A DNA stretch of 64,000 bases. It comes from an uncultured Spartobacteria bacterium. Its GTDB lineage: Bacteria > Verrucomicrobiota > Verrucomicrobiia > Chthoniobacterales > Chthoniobacteraceae. Of the stretch, positions 48,020 to 57,977 are shown piece by piece; positions within the stretch are counted from its first letter, which is position 1; every line of letters starts with the position of its first letter. The stretch lies in NCBI GenBank assembly GCA_903882875.1, contig CAIRYQ010000015.1:124001-188000 (forward strand). Direction: 5' to 3'. The notes under the pieces are model-generated. The model was not told where the DNA came from, did no database searches, and saw nothing but the letters and a program-made list of their open reading frames with translations. Both the position numbers and the translations under genes were made by a program.

Positions 48020-48523
48020 ATGCGCGCCATTTCCGCTTTCGTCATCGGCCTGATTTTGTTTCTCGCCGACGTCCGCGCTGCCGGGCCGAAGTGGAAAAAA
48101 TACCCGAATGCGCGCTTCGGCTTTGTGCTCACGTATCCGGGCGAGTTGATCGCCGGCCCGCTGCCTGCGAATGGCGGTGGGCGTGAATTTCACACGGCGG
48201 ATGGAGAATTCAGTGTGCTGGCGAATGGACATTTCCTAATGGCGGACGATGGCGACTCACTCGAGAAACGATGGAAGGATGAACTGAAGGAATGCGGCGA
48301 CTCCGTGACTTACAAAAAGAAAGTGGCCACGTGGTATGTCGTCTCCGGCGTCGGGAAGAACGGTGTGGAATACTACGTGAAGTTTTTTGTGAAGGGATCG
48401 AACTGGGCGGAATTCCGGATCACCTACCCGCACGCGAAGAACAAAAAATACGATCTGTGGGTGGCGGAGATCGAAAAGACGTTCGTGCCGTTTCGCGAGG
48501 GGGATTTCGATCGGCTCAAGTGA
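48020..48523 (+). CDS. Secreted protein of unknown function
   Basis: This 167-residue protein starts at ATG 48020 with a signal peptide (MRAISAFVIGLILFLADVRA). The remainder (ARFGFVLTYPGELIAGPLPA, GKNGVEYYVKFFVKGSNW, FRITYPHAKNKKYDLWVAEI) is alpha/beta and resembles the small PsbP-like or DUF1795-type proteins by its YP...F.ITYP pattern. No catalytic residues are visible. It precedes the Ser/Thr kinase gene by 77 bases on the same strand. Confidence 0.7.
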   Translation: MRAISAFVIGLILFLADVRAAGPKWKKYPNARFGFVLTYPGELIAGPLPANGGGREFHTADGEFSVLANGHFLMADDGDSLEKRWKDELKECGDSVTYKKKVATWYVVSGVGKNGVEYYVKFFVKGSNWAEFRITYPHAKNKKYDLWVAEIEKTFVPFREGDFDRLK

Positions 48524-48600
48524 TCGCGAAGGCACGGGGCCGCCGATTGCCGGGATGTTCGCTTGAGCGGCAGCGGCCACTACGCGCATGATGCCGCATC

Positions 48601-51600
48601 ATGGCCGAACAGAACTTCACGCAGGACTTCTCGCCGGACAGGCCCGGGCCTGCTTCGGAGCCGAAGCAGGCGGAAAAGGCGGCGGAGAAATCGCGCGGGC
48701 TCATCGGCACCACGTTCAGCGGGCATGAGATCGAGGGCGAGTTGGGACGCGGCGGCATGGGTGTCGTGTACCGTGCGCGGCAGGTGAAACTGAACCGCAC
48801 GGTCGCGCTCAAGATGCTCACCGGTCATTACGGCGCGGACGAACTGAAGCGCTTTCTCGCCGAGGCCGAGACCGCGGCGCGGCTGCAGCACGCGAACATC
48901 GTCCACATTTACGAGGTCGGTGAAAACGAGGGCGTGCCGTTCTTCTCGATGGAGTTTGTCGAGGGCGGATCGCTCGCGGACAGGCTTCGCAAAAATGGCC
49001 CGCCGCCGGTGCGCGAGGCCGCGGCGCTGATGATGAGCGTGGCGCGCGCGCTGCACTTCGCGCATCAAAACGGCGTGGTGCACCGCGACATGAAGCCGGG
49101 CAACGTGCTGATGGATTCCAACGATGTGCCGAAGGTCGCCGACTTCGGCATCGCGAAGCGGCTGAGTGACGACAGCGCGCTGACACTTTCAGGCGCGGTC
49201 ATCGGCACGCCGGCCTACATGGCTCCCGAGCAGGCGAAGGGCACGAGCCGCCATGTCGGCCCCGCGGCGGATGTGTATGCGCTCGGTGCGATGCTTTACG
49301 AAATGCTCACGGGCCGGCCACCGTTCCTGCCGGACGACAGCGAGGAGGCGATCACCATCCGCGTGATGAGCGAGGTTCCCGTCTCACCCGCGTACCACTG
49401 CCCGCAGATCCCGCGCGATCTCGAAACGATCTGCATGAAGTGCATCGAGAAGGAGCCGCGCGACCGTTACATCAGCGCCGCCGCGCTCGCGGAGGATCTG
49501 CGCCGCTTCCTCGACGACGAGCCCATCCTCGCGCGCCCGCCGACGAAGCTGGTGACGACGATGCGCTGGGTGCGCCGGCATCCGTGGAGAATCGCCCTCG
49601 GTTTTGCAGTGCTGCTGCTCGCCGTCGGCGCACAGAAGCTGTGGTACTGGCAGTATTACGTCCGCACGCACGTGCAGTACGCGGATACGATTGACTACGT
49701 GCGCGGAGTCATCGAGCCGGTGAAGCTGGTGCCAAAGGAGGAGGCGGAGCGCCACCCGGTGAGTCTGCGCGTCACGCGGCGCGGGCGGCGCGGGCCGGTC
49801 ACGATGGTGGAGGTCATGAATGCGCGCGGCCATCCCGCAGTCATGAGGCTTGTGGGGCTCGCCGAGCCGATCCCGATTTACATCGAGGGGATCACCGGCT
49901 CGATGCCGTTCATGGAGCGCATGCCCGAGACGACGAAGGTGGAGATTTTCTACGTGGGCGACACGGTGCGCGAACTGAAGGGCCGCGATCACACGGGCAC
50001 CGTGAACTGGCGGCTGATTTACGACGAGGCCAGCGATGACGATTCCAGTTCGGAAGCAAAGGCCCGCTTCGTGCATGGGGAAGAGGATGCGGCGGCAAAG
50101 GGCGGCAAGGCTCCGGCGAAAACCGTGCATGCGCGGTTTGCCAATATCCGCGGTTCCGACCGATCGAGCATCGTGGGGAAGGCGGCGCACATCGAGTTTC
50201 AGCGGGACTCAGCCGGCCACGACACGCTGATCCGCTTTTTCGATTCGGCGGATGGCGCTGCGCCGAATGGCGAGAAGACCTACGGCTACCGCATCGAACG
50301 TGACGGCGCGGGACAGATCACACGCCTTTTCAACCTCGGGAAGGACGGCTCGCCAGCCGCGAATCGCGAGGGCCTCACCGCACTCGCACTCACACGGGCG
50401 TCGGACGGGCGGATCGTGCGGTTCGAGCCGCTCAATGCCGGGGGAATGCCTGCGGCCCTGCTCGGCGTTTCGTCCATGACGTGGGACTATGACTCCGTGG
50501 GAAATGCGATCCGCATCAGCCGCCTCGATGCGCAGGGCAAGCCGCTCGTGTCATCCGCCGGAGAGTGGAGCGTGCAGGAGCTGGGCCGCAACGAGCGGGG
50601 CGAAATCACCAGCCGGAAGCTTTTTCAGACCGGCGCGGACGGAGCGCGCACGCAGCTTTCGGAAAGCATCTTCGCGTATGACGATTTCGGCCACCCGTCG
50701 GACTTCCGCTTTTCCGGCGGGGGCACCCAATGGCGGAGCGCATACCGCAACGATGCCGATGGCGATGTCCTCGAGGAGACCTGCCTTGACGCCGACGGGC
50801 ACCCGGTCGCCGGGGAGCGGGGCTTTGCGATCCGGCGGCAGACTTACACGCGCAGCGCACAGGGGCTGCGGCGCGAGGAGACCTATTTCGACGCAAAGGG
50901 CGCGAAGACCTACAGCAAGAGCGGGCACCACAGGCTGATTGATGAATTCGATTCCGCCGGGATGCTCCACCGCCAGACGATGGAGGATCACGATCCCTCG
51001 CGGTTCAAATATTACCGCCTCGTGACCGAGCCCGAATACGACGAGCAGGGAACCATGAAGCGGAACGTGACGCGCTTTGAGCTGGAAAACGGAAAGCTCG
51101 CGGCGGACGCGGGCCTGGCCTTCACGATGAGCGAAACGCTCTATGACGAAAAGGGCCGCGAGAAGATGACTTGGGAAACCGGCTATTCCGTGGCCGACTC
51201 CGGTGCGCCCGTGTGGCGGCGCGACATCGAATGGTACGCCACCGGAGTCATGCAGCGCCGCGTGTGGCAGGCATACAATGAGGACCGCCAGCAACTCGAC
51301 ACGCTGCCCAACACCAGCTACGCGCGCTCGGAGGAGGAATTCGACGTGCAGGGCTCCCTGACGCGAAAACTGGAGACGGGATACGCGGAGTCGCGCGTCG
51401 GTTTCCACAGCCGCGAATTGCGGGTTGCCCTCGGGCAGTTGCAAGGCGTCGTGCTGCTCAAGGCGGATGGCAGCGAACTGAAGGACGTGCGGGTGCTCGT
51501 GCATGCCATCCTTCCCGATGCGCAGACGGCGACGGCGCAGTTGCACGTGGGCGATCAGTTCCTCACCGCGAACGGCGTGCCGGTGACCAACGCCTATGAA

Positions 51601-51735
51601 TGGATGATCAACGGGAATTTTGCCGGAGGCTGGATCGAAGTGCTGCGCGACGGGAAGCGGCTGCGGATCGAGGGTTTCACGAAGGGGCCAATAGGCGTCC
51701 TGCTCGAGGACCGCGGGCCCTTGGCAACGCAGTAA
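48601..51735 (+). CDS. Membrane Ser/Thr protein kinase with YD-like ectodomain and PDZ-like end
   Basis: The 1044-residue protein has a Hanks-type kinase at about residues 40-310: glycine loop LGRGGMGVVY, Lys71 in VALKML, catalytic loop HRDMKPGN (161-168), DFG (181-183) and APE (208-210). All key residues are present, so it should be active. One membrane segment follows (residues 330-350). The outside part contains some 20 degenerate D.xG-type repeats (YDSVGNAIRISRLDAQG, NERGEITSRKLFQTGADG) reminiscent of RHS/YD repeats. It closes with a PDZ-like segment (HVGDQFLTANGVPVTNAYEW). It could sense a surface or wall ligand and phosphorylate cytoplasmic targets. Confidence 0.9.
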   Translation: MAEQNFTQDFSPDRPGPASEPKQAEKAAEKSRGLIGTTFSGHEIEGELGRGGMGVVYRARQVKLNRTVALKMLTGHYGADELKRFLAEAETAARLQHANIVHIYEVGENEGVPFFSMEFVEGGSLADRLRKNGPPPVREAAALMMSVARALHFAHQNGVVHRDMKPGNVLMDSNDVPKVADFGIAKRLSDDSALTLSGAVIGTPAYMAPEQAKGTSRHVGPAADVYALGAMLYEMLTGRPPFLPDDSEEAITIRVMSEVPVSPAYHCPQIPRDLETICMKCIEKEPRDRYISAAALAEDLRRFLDDEPILARPPTKLVTTMRWVRRHPWRIALGFAVLLLAVGAQKLWYWQYYVRTHVQYADTIDYVRGVIEPVKLVPKEEAERHPVSLRVTRRGRRGPVTMVEVMNARGHPAVMRLVGLAEPIPIYIEGITGSMPFMERMPETTKVEIFYVGDTVRELKGRDHTGTVNWRLIYDEASDDDSSSEAKARFVHGEEDAAAKGGKAPAKTVHARFANIRGSDRSSIVGKAAHIEFQRDSAGHDTLIRFFDSADGAAPNGEKTYGYRIERDGAGQITRLFNLGKDGSPAANREGLTALALTRASDGRIVRFEPLNAGGMPAALLGVSSMTWDYDSVGNAIRISRLDAQGKPLVSSAGEWSVQELGRNERGEITSRKLFQTGADGARTQLSESIFAYDDFGHPSDFRFSGGGTQWRSAYRNDADGDVLEETCLDADGHPVAGERGFAIRRQTYTRSAQGLRREETYFDAKGAKTYSKSGHHRLIDEFDSAGMLHRQTMEDHDPSRFKYYRLVTEPEYDEQGTMKRNVTRFELENGKLAADAGLAFTMSETLYDEKGREKMTWETGYSVADSGAPVWRRDIEWYATGVMQRRVWQAYNEDRQQLDTLPNTSYARSEEEFDVQGSLTRKLETGYAESRVGFHSRELRVALGQLQGVVLLKADGSELKDVRVLVHAILPDAQTATAQLHVGDQFLTANGVPVTNAYEWMINGNFAGGWIEVLRDGKRLRIEGFTKGPIGVLLEDRGPLATQ

Positions 51736-51829
51736 TCACCCTCTGCATCGAGACTGGAGCGGACGCGCAGGCGTGCGTCCTTGACGCTTTGAGGGGCATT
51801 TGTCATTCAGACGCTGCAACACCCATCCT

Positions 51830-52459
51830 ATGCCTGACTCACCCATTTCATCGCCGGGCGGTTCAACGAAAGACGAAGTCGGATTACTGGAGATACTGAA
51901 GCTCCTGATCGAAACGAAGAAGGTGCGGACGACGGCGGACCTGCTGAAGTATGCGTCGCAGTACGGGGCGCCGGAGGCGGAGGAGCGGCTGCGGACGCTC
52001 GATGCGGAAGCGGTGCCGATGGAACTCGCGTATGACTCGATCAGCGTGCATCTGCGGATCCTCTCGCACAAGCGCAACGGCGCGCTGCTGGCCGGATGCC
52101 GAGGGCAAAAGGTGGGCATGATCCTGCCGATGCCGCCGCATCTCCCGCACCTTTTCCTCGGGGTCGCGGAGGTCACATTTTTCCAGCCGCAGGAAGGCCC
52201 GGCGCACGGCTCGATGCATGAGTTCACGGATCGCGCGGTGAAGGGTGCGCGCGCGTGCCGTGCGAAGGCGCAGGAGATGCAGGCGATTGTTTTCGAGGCG
52301 TTCCGGGAGGACGGCCAGTTGTTCGCGGATGTCGCGGTGGCCGAGGTGCTCGAGCCGAAGATGCTGCCCGCGGGAATCCGCCTCATCGCGCATTTGCGGC
52401 CGCACCGGAATCCGCAGGACGTGGCGCTCACATTCACCAGCGAAGTCGCATTCATATGA
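51830..52459 (+). CDS. Unknown protein coupled to an ion-transporter gene
   Basis: The 209-residue protein starts at ATG 51830. Residues 15-70 are helical and charged (LLEILKLLIETKKVRTTADL); the later part is alpha/beta (FREDGQLFADVAVAEVLEP, IRLIAHLRPHRNPQD). No signal peptide, membrane segment or known domain was recognised. Its stop codon overlaps the start of the transporter gene by four bases (ATGA), so the two are translationally coupled and probably function together. Confidence 0.65.
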   Translation: MPDSPISSPGGSTKDEVGLLEILKLLIETKKVRTTADLLKYASQYGAPEAEERLRTLDAEAVPMELAYDSISVHLRILSHKRNGALLAGCRGQKVGMILPMPPHLPHLFLGVAEVTFFQPQEGPAHGSMHEFTDRAVKGARACRAKAQEMQAIVFEAFREDGQLFADVAVAEVLEPKMLPAGIRLIAHLRPHRNPQDVALTFTSEVAFI

Positions 52460-53913
52460 AAACCATCACCCGATTTTCCATCGTGGGCACGTGGCTTGTC
52501 CTTGCGTTGCTCTTCCTCTTCGGCTGCGGCCATGCGCTGGCGGGCGAGCCGTCCGCTGCTGCGGTGCCGGACGGTTCGCAGCCGTGGCTCATGACATGGA
52601 GCGCGGGTGTGCTCATGCTCGGGCTGCTGTTCAGCGCGTTCTTCGCGATGACGCGCTACAACGTCCCGCTCCCGCTCGCGATGAGTCTCGTGAGCCTGAC
52701 GTTCCTCGTCATCCAGTGGAAGGGCGCGCCAAACATCCTGCGCTCGGGCTTTGAACACTACGCGGCGATCACCGTGCTCTTCACCGCGGTCGCGATCCCG
52801 GCGCACATGATCGAGCGCTCGCAGGGTTTCAAATGGGTCGCCGCATGGCTCGGTCATCAGCTCGGGAAAATCCGCCTGCGCAATCCGCGTCTCACGATAC
52901 CGCTGCTCGTCGCCGTGCTCCTCGGCGCGACCTACGTGACTGCGGGGCTGATGCACAATGTCACCTCGATCCTCATCATGACGCCGGTGATCATCCGGCT
53001 GTGCGCTTCGTACCAGGTGCCGTCGCGCTGGATTCTCAGCGCCGCGCTCATCGCGAGCAATCTCGGCGGCTTCTCCACGCGCTGGGGCGACACGCCGAAC
53101 ATCATCGAGTCCGGCACGTGGGGACTCGAGGCCGGCGATTTCATGCGCGAGGTGCTGCCCGCGAATCTCATCGTCGTCGGCGTGCTCATCGTCGTCGCGA
53201 CGATCCTCACGCAGCGCGGCATCAGCAAGCGGAGCCGCGCGGCGGGCGCGACGCAGGTGCCTTTCTACACGCTGCAGGTCGCGCAGACTGCGGCGGACTG
53301 GAAAAAGGCGAAGGCCGATCTCGCGATTGATCACCGGCTGCTCACCATCGGCCTCACGCTGCTCACGCTGTTCATCGTGCTGCATGTCGTCTTCCACGAA
53401 CTCGCGATCACCATCGGCGCCGCGACCATCGTGGCCGCTGTGCTGCTCGATCGGAAAACTGAGCGCTATCACACGCTGACATCGCTCGGCTTCGACGTGT
53501 ACCTCGCCTTCGCCGCGATCTTCATCCTCGCGGGCTGCGTTTCAAATTCATGGATCGGCGAGTCGCTCCACCAGCAGCTCATTTCCGCGAAGGCCGCGAC
53601 TTGGGTCATCTCGGTCACCGGCTACTTCGGCACGACTTTCACCGAAGCCGCGTCGTGGGCCACCGCCGTCTCCGGACAGATTCACGGGCTCGACGCTTCG
53701 CACGCCGCGGCGTGGGCGCTCGGCGGAGGAATTTGCGCGGGCAGCAGTTCGCTCGTCACCGCAGCCTCGGCGGGCATCATCCTCGCGGAGGAAAGCGGGC
53801 GCTTCAACGACCCCGAGCACGCCATCACCTTCAAGCGCTACCTCGCGTTTGGCCTGCCGTTCTCGCTGTTCACGCTCGTCTTCTACGCGGTGTATTTCAC
53901 CGTCTTCCGCTAA
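52456..53913 (+). CDS. Polytopic ion transporter, ArsB/NhaD-like superfamily
   Basis: This 485-residue membrane protein has a signal-like first segment and about ten further hydrophobic helices. They include GLMHNVTSILIMTPVIIRLC, SRWILSAALIASNLGGFSTR and WALGGGICAGSSSLVTAASAG. The broken-helix motifs (HNVTS, NLGG.S...GDTPN) are typical of the ion-transporter superfamily that includes ArsB, NhaD and CitM. The ion is probably Na+/H+ or an organic anion, which sequence alone cannot settle. It overlaps the unknown gene upstream and abuts the ABC exporter downstream with no gap. Confidence 0.8.
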   Translation: MKTITRFSIVGTWLVLALLFLFGCGHALAGEPSAAAVPDGSQPWLMTWSAGVLMLGLLFSAFFAMTRYNVPLPLAMSLVSLTFLVIQWKGAPNILRSGFEHYAAITVLFTAVAIPAHMIERSQGFKWVAAWLGHQLGKIRLRNPRLTIPLLVAVLLGATYVTAGLMHNVTSILIMTPVIIRLCASYQVPSRWILSAALIASNLGGFSTRWGDTPNIIESGTWGLEAGDFMREVLPANLIVVGVLIVVATILTQRGISKRSRAAGATQVPFYTLQVAQTAADWKKAKADLAIDHRLLTIGLTLLTLFIVLHVVFHELAITIGAATIVAAVLLDRKTERYHTLTSLGFDVYLAFAAIFILAGCVSNSWIGESLHQQLISAKAATWVISVTGYFGTTFTEAASWATAVSGQIHGLDASHAAAWALGGGICAGSSSLVTAASAGIILAEESGRFNDPEHAITFKRYLAFGLPFSLFTLVFYAVYFTVFR

Positions 53914-55719
53914 GTGGCAGAAAAAGATCGAAGCTTCTTCGGGGACATCGGCGGGGTCTGGTCCCGGCGCCAGCAAATCTGGCAGCTCGTGCCGCGCGGG
54001 GCCAAATTCATTTTTGCAACCGCGATCCTCATCACGGCCGGTGCCGCGGGCGTGGAGACCGGCATCGCCCTGCTGCTCGGGCGCTTTTTCGATCGCGTGC
54101 TGAAGCTCACCGGCCAGCCCGCGAACGAGATCCTGCGCTACGCCGGCTACTCGCTCGCGGTGCTGGCGGGCGCGTATGTCCTCAAGGAATCGCTCAATCT
54201 TCTGCGCCGGCGGATGATTAGCCGCAGCACGACCCGCATCGAGCGCGACATGACCGTGCGCGTCGTCGGGCACCTGCTGAAAGTGGATCTCGGCGTGCTC
54301 GCGAAGGAACGCGTGGGCTCGCTCCACGGCCGCATCTCCCGGAGCGTGGAGGGCTACGTGAAATTCCTGAAGGTCGCCTTCACGGACGCCATTCCCGCAG
54401 TGCTCACCGCGCTTTTCGCACTGGGCGCCGGGATTGCCACCGATTGGCGAATCGGGATCGTCATGCTCTGCGTGGTGCCGATCTCGATCGCCATCACGGT
54501 GTGGCAGGTCACTTCGCAAAAGGGCATTCGCCTCACCCTGCTTCAGGCGAAGGAAGGGCTCGACGGCACGATGGTCGAGCAACTCAGCGGACTCGAATAC
54601 ATCCGCGCCGCGAACACCCACCGGCAGGAAGTCCAGCGCGTGGAAAACGCCGCCGAAGCGCGCCGCGTGCGCGAACTGGGACACGTGATGGCGATGGCCC
54701 GCTTCGACTGGCTGAAGGCGGTGAATGAAAATCTTTTCCACGTTTTGATCATCGGCTTCGCCATCGTCCTCGCTGCGCGGGGCGGGGGAAACTACGGAAC
54801 GGTCTTCACGTTCTCGATGCTCTTCCTGAACATCATGCGTCCGCTGCGCGAAGTGCACCGCATCCTCGACGAGACTTACGAAACCAGCCTCCAGGTCAAC
54901 GTCATCCTCGGGATGCTCGGGCAGCCGGTGGATCAGAGCTTCGGCGTCGCGACACTGCGCCCGCCGAAACTCGACGGCTCCGTGCCGCTCCTCGAATGCC
55001 ACGACCTTGTCGTCGAATACGAAACACCGACCGGCCCGCGCCGCATCCTCGACGGCGTCACGCTCGCGATCACGCAGGGGCAGACCGTCGGCATCGCGGG
55101 CCCGTCGGGTTCGGGAAAAAGCACGTGGCTGCGCGCGATGCTGCGGCTGCTTCACCCGACCAGCGGCGAAGTGCTCGTCGGCGGCGTGCCCATCGGCGTC
55201 CTCTCCCGCGATGACATCGGCAAAAGCGTCGGCTACGTCTCGCAGACACCATTCGTCTTTTCCGGCACCGTGCGGGAAAACATCGCGTATGGCTGTGGCG
55301 AAGTGACTCTCGAACAGATCCAGGAGGCCGCGCGGCAAGCGCACGTCCATGAGGACATACTCGAAATGCCGCAGGGCTACGACAGCCCGCTCAACGAACG
55401 CGGCGCGAATCTCTCCGGCGGACAGCGCCAGCGCATCGCGCTCGCGCGCATGTTTCTCAAAAACCCGCCCGTGCTCATCCTCGACGAGGGCACCAGCGCG
55501 CTCGACAACCTTAGCGAGCGCCGCGTGCGCGCCGCGATCGATCACGCGCGGCAGTCGCACACCGTCATCATGGTCGCGCACCGGCTGAGCACGCTGCGCG
55601 ACACCGATCGCATCTTTGTCTTCGCCGAGGGCCGCGTGGCGGAGCAGGGGAGCTACGACGAACTCGTGGCGAAAAACGGCGTCTTCGCCGAACTCGTCCG
55701 CAGCGCCGAAGCCGGGTAG
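53914..55719 (+). CDS. ABC transporter, fused membrane and ATPase domains (exporter type)
   Basis: The 601-residue half-transporter has six membrane segments in residues 30-320 and an ATPase domain from about 360. It carries Walker A GPSGSGKST near 396, signature LSGGQRQR near 499, Walker B VLILDEG near 520 and the switch His in MVAHRL. The Glu of DEGTSALD is present, so it should hydrolyse ATP. Type I exporters of this form act as dimers on lipids, peptides or drugs. The GTG at 53914 directly follows the transporter stop codon with no Shine-Dalgarno of its own, so translation is coupled. Confidence 0.92.
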   Translation: MAEKDRSFFGDIGGVWSRRQQIWQLVPRGAKFIFATAILITAGAAGVETGIALLLGRFFDRVLKLTGQPANEILRYAGYSLAVLAGAYVLKESLNLLRRRMISRSTTRIERDMTVRVVGHLLKVDLGVLAKERVGSLHGRISRSVEGYVKFLKVAFTDAIPAVLTALFALGAGIATDWRIGIVMLCVVPISIAITVWQVTSQKGIRLTLLQAKEGLDGTMVEQLSGLEYIRAANTHRQEVQRVENAAEARRVRELGHVMAMARFDWLKAVNENLFHVLIIGFAIVLAARGGGNYGTVFTFSMLFLNIMRPLREVHRILDETYETSLQVNVILGMLGQPVDQSFGVATLRPPKLDGSVPLLECHDLVVEYETPTGPRRILDGVTLAITQGQTVGIAGPSGSGKSTWLRAMLRLLHPTSGEVLVGGVPIGVLSRDDIGKSVGYVSQTPFVFSGTVRENIAYGCGEVTLEQIQEAARQAHVHEDILEMPQGYDSPLNERGANLSGGQRQRIALARMFLKNPPVLILDEGTSALDNLSERRVRAAIDHARQSHTVIMVAHRLSTLRDTDRIFVFAEGRVAEQGSYDELVAKNGVFAELVRSAEAG

Positions 55720-55749
55720 TTTCTCGCCCTTATTCTCTCTCCTAAAATC

Positions 55750-56808
55750 ATGAGCACAACACCCGTAATCTTCGTCTGGCCCGGCGATCTCCATCTCGAA
55801 TTTCCCGACCGCCCCAATTACAAAACCGCGCTGTGGATGGCGGACGAGGTGAACGATTTGATCCGTCCCGATTTCGTGCAGTTTGCTGGCGACAACGTGC
55901 AGCACGCCAAGGACGGCGAGTGGGCGCTTTTCAAGAGCGTCCATGAAAAGCTGAAGGCGCCTTTCCATGCGCTCGTGGGCGATCACGACGCGCACCACGA
56001 TGTCGGCGCGCACGCCTACCAGTCGCATCTCGGCGCTACTTACAAGGCGTACACCGTGCGCGGCTGGCGGTTCATCTGCCTGAACACGATGCAAAGCCGC
56101 CCGCTCGGCATGAGCGAGGAGCAGTTGATCTGGTTCCGCTACGAAGTGGATTCGGCGCTCGCGCGCGGCGAGCGCATCGTGGTGTTCCAGCATCACTATC
56201 CATTTCAGGTATGGGAGGATTTTGGCACCGCACCCGGCATGGCGGCATGGCGCGAAATCATCCAGACAAAGCCGATCACTGCGATCTTCGCAGGCCACAC
56301 GCACTACGGGCAGATCGCGAATGACGGACGGCATCTCTATGTCGCCACGCGCTCGATCGGCGAACCCGAAGGCGGCCCTGCCGGCTATGCAATCGTGCAT
56401 CTCGACGGCGAAGATCTCGCACTCACCTATCGCAGCGTGGACGACCGCGGCCCCGTCGCGCTCATCACGCATCCGCGCCGGCTCATCCTCGCCACAAAAG
56501 CCGCGCACATCGTCACCGGCCCTGTGCAGGCCGCCGTGCGAGCCTGGTCGGCAGCACCGATCACTGCGGCGGAGGCTCGGATTGATGACGGCCCGTGGAT
56601 CGCGATGCAACCCGGCGGCGAACGTTCATGGAGTTTCCTCCTTCCGGGAGACACGCTCGCCAAGGGCGAGCACACTTTTGAAGTTCGGCTCACCGATGCG
56701 AACAAGGCGGAGGGCACGGATCGCATCACATTTCTTTGTGATCGCTCGGGACGCTACAATCCGTATCCGACGGTTGAGCCTGTCGTGCGGGCGACCAAGT
56801 TTTGCTGA
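55750..56808 (+). CDS. Metallophosphoesterase
   Basis: The 352-residue protein has the calcineurin-like motifs in order: GDLH, FVQFAGDNVQ, LVGDHDAHH, FQHHYPF and FAGHTHYGQI. They hold the two metal ions. A beta-rich C-terminal part (about 250-352) follows, ending TDANKAEGTDRI, resembling the fibronectin-like tail of purple-acid-phosphatase and exported phosphoesterases. No signal peptide is present. It lies 30 bases after the ABC exporter gene and may be in the same transcript. The substrate is unknown. Confidence 0.88.
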   Translation: MSTTPVIFVWPGDLHLEFPDRPNYKTALWMADEVNDLIRPDFVQFAGDNVQHAKDGEWALFKSVHEKLKAPFHALVGDHDAHHDVGAHAYQSHLGATYKAYTVRGWRFICLNTMQSRPLGMSEEQLIWFRYEVDSALARGERIVVFQHHYPFQVWEDFGTAPGMAAWREIIQTKPITAIFAGHTHYGQIANDGRHLYVATRSIGEPEGGPAGYAIVHLDGEDLALTYRSVDDRGPVALITHPRRLILATKAAHIVTGPVQAAVRAWSAAPITAAEARIDDGPWIAMQPGGERSWSFLLPGDTLAKGEHTFEVRLTDANKAEGTDRITFLCDRSGRYNPYPTVEPVVRATKFC

Positions 56809-57059
56809 TTTTCATCAGGATGCTCCCGGCGTGACATCGAGCCGACGCCGCCGGGCTGCATTGCGGAAGAGGCCGGGCGTATCGTAATGATACCGTCCGT
56901 TTTTTCGCATGTGGAGCAACACCACGGATGCGTGGAATGGCGAAGCATCGCGTAAAGGCCGGAATCATGTCTTTGGACTCGGATGATTTGTGGGCACCAA
57001 CTCGGATCGCGTCCGCATTGACCATGCGCTCCACTTCGGACGACAACGCAGTCTCACGC

Positions 57060-57911
57060 ATGATTCGCCCTGTCTTCATCTCGTTCATCCTCGCCTGCGC
57101 CAATCTCAGCACCGCAGTTCGCGCGGAGTCTCTCCCGGAGATCGTGAATGTCTCAGCCTTCGACCCGAAAGAGCGGCAGCGTTCGGGCAGGGGCTTTTCA
57201 GAAAACGATGTCTCCGCTCTCCGTGCAAACGGAGCGAGCGGGCTCATCGCCCGAGCCGGAAAAGGCGGCGTTCTCGACGACAAGTGCGCAAACTTCATCG
57301 CTGCGGCGGATCGTGAAAATCTGCTGCCGGGCGTTTACTATCGGCTGCAAACGCACGCCGATGCGGGGAAGCAGGCGGATCAGTTCATTTTCCGGGCGCA
57401 GTCACTGGTGCGCAGCCGGTCGTGGAACGCGCCCTCGTTGCTCCTATGCGGAGACTTTGATGCGTCATCGAAACTGACCGACATCCTCGGCTTCATGGAA
57501 CGGGTGGAGTCGCGCACCGGAGTCATTCCCGTCGCGTACTTGGAAAACAGCGCGCATCTCAAAATCCTCCTCGGCGGTGCGGATGATAACACAAAGGCGA
57601 AGCTGCGCCGCATGCCATACTGGCTCGCCCTTTATGCGCACGACAGCGGCGCGGGACCGCAGTTCCCAGCGCCCGGCAATCCACGGGGACTGCTGAAACA
57701 ATACAACGTGTGGCCGGACTGGACGCTCTGGCAATACGGTGGCGTGGATTGGGAGCGTGGTGCCGCGAGGGCGAAGGTCTACAACCACGGCCCGTATCGT
57801 TTCAGCCCTTACTTTGGAGACCTCGACCGCCCCGTCGAACGCAACGTATTCAATGGCTCCCGTGCATCGTTGCAGGCGTTTTGGAAACGCCACGGTCTGC
57901 AACTGCACTGA
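57060..57911 (+). CDS. Secreted glycoside hydrolase family 25 lysozyme-like protein
   Basis: This 283-residue protein has a signal peptide (MIRPVFISFILACANLSTAVRA). The GH25 pattern follows: NVSAFDPKERQRSGRGFSEND, LIARAGKGGVLDD, LLPGVYYRLQTHADAGKQAD, LLLCGDFDASSKL, PVAYLENSAHLK and the closing WTLWQYGGVDWERG. GH25 enzymes cleave muramic-acid bonds in peptidoglycan. The canonical DxE pair is visible only as DFDAS, so activity is likely but not certain. ATG at 57060 is chosen because it begins the signal peptide; upstream in-frame starts reach 56928. Confidence 0.82.
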   Translation: MIRPVFISFILACANLSTAVRAESLPEIVNVSAFDPKERQRSGRGFSENDVSALRANGASGLIARAGKGGVLDDKCANFIAAADRENLLPGVYYRLQTHADAGKQADQFIFRAQSLVRSRSWNAPSLLLCGDFDASSKLTDILGFMERVESRTGVIPVAYLENSAHLKILLGGADDNTKAKLRRMPYWLALYAHDSGAGPQFPAPGNPRGLLKQYNVWPDWTLWQYGGVDWERGAARAKVYNHGPYRFSPYFGDLDRPVERNVFNGSRASLQAFWKRHGLQLH

Positions 57912-57977
57912 GCGCTTTTGTGTTCGCGGGACGGGCCACGGACGCAGCCACTCGGCGATTCGTCATCAATCTCCCCG

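Noticed and set aside
53548-56610. 1020-codon open frame on the minus strand
   Set aside because: It crosses the transporter, the ABC exporter and the phosphoesterase in antisense; it has no motif and is His/Asp/Arg-rich.
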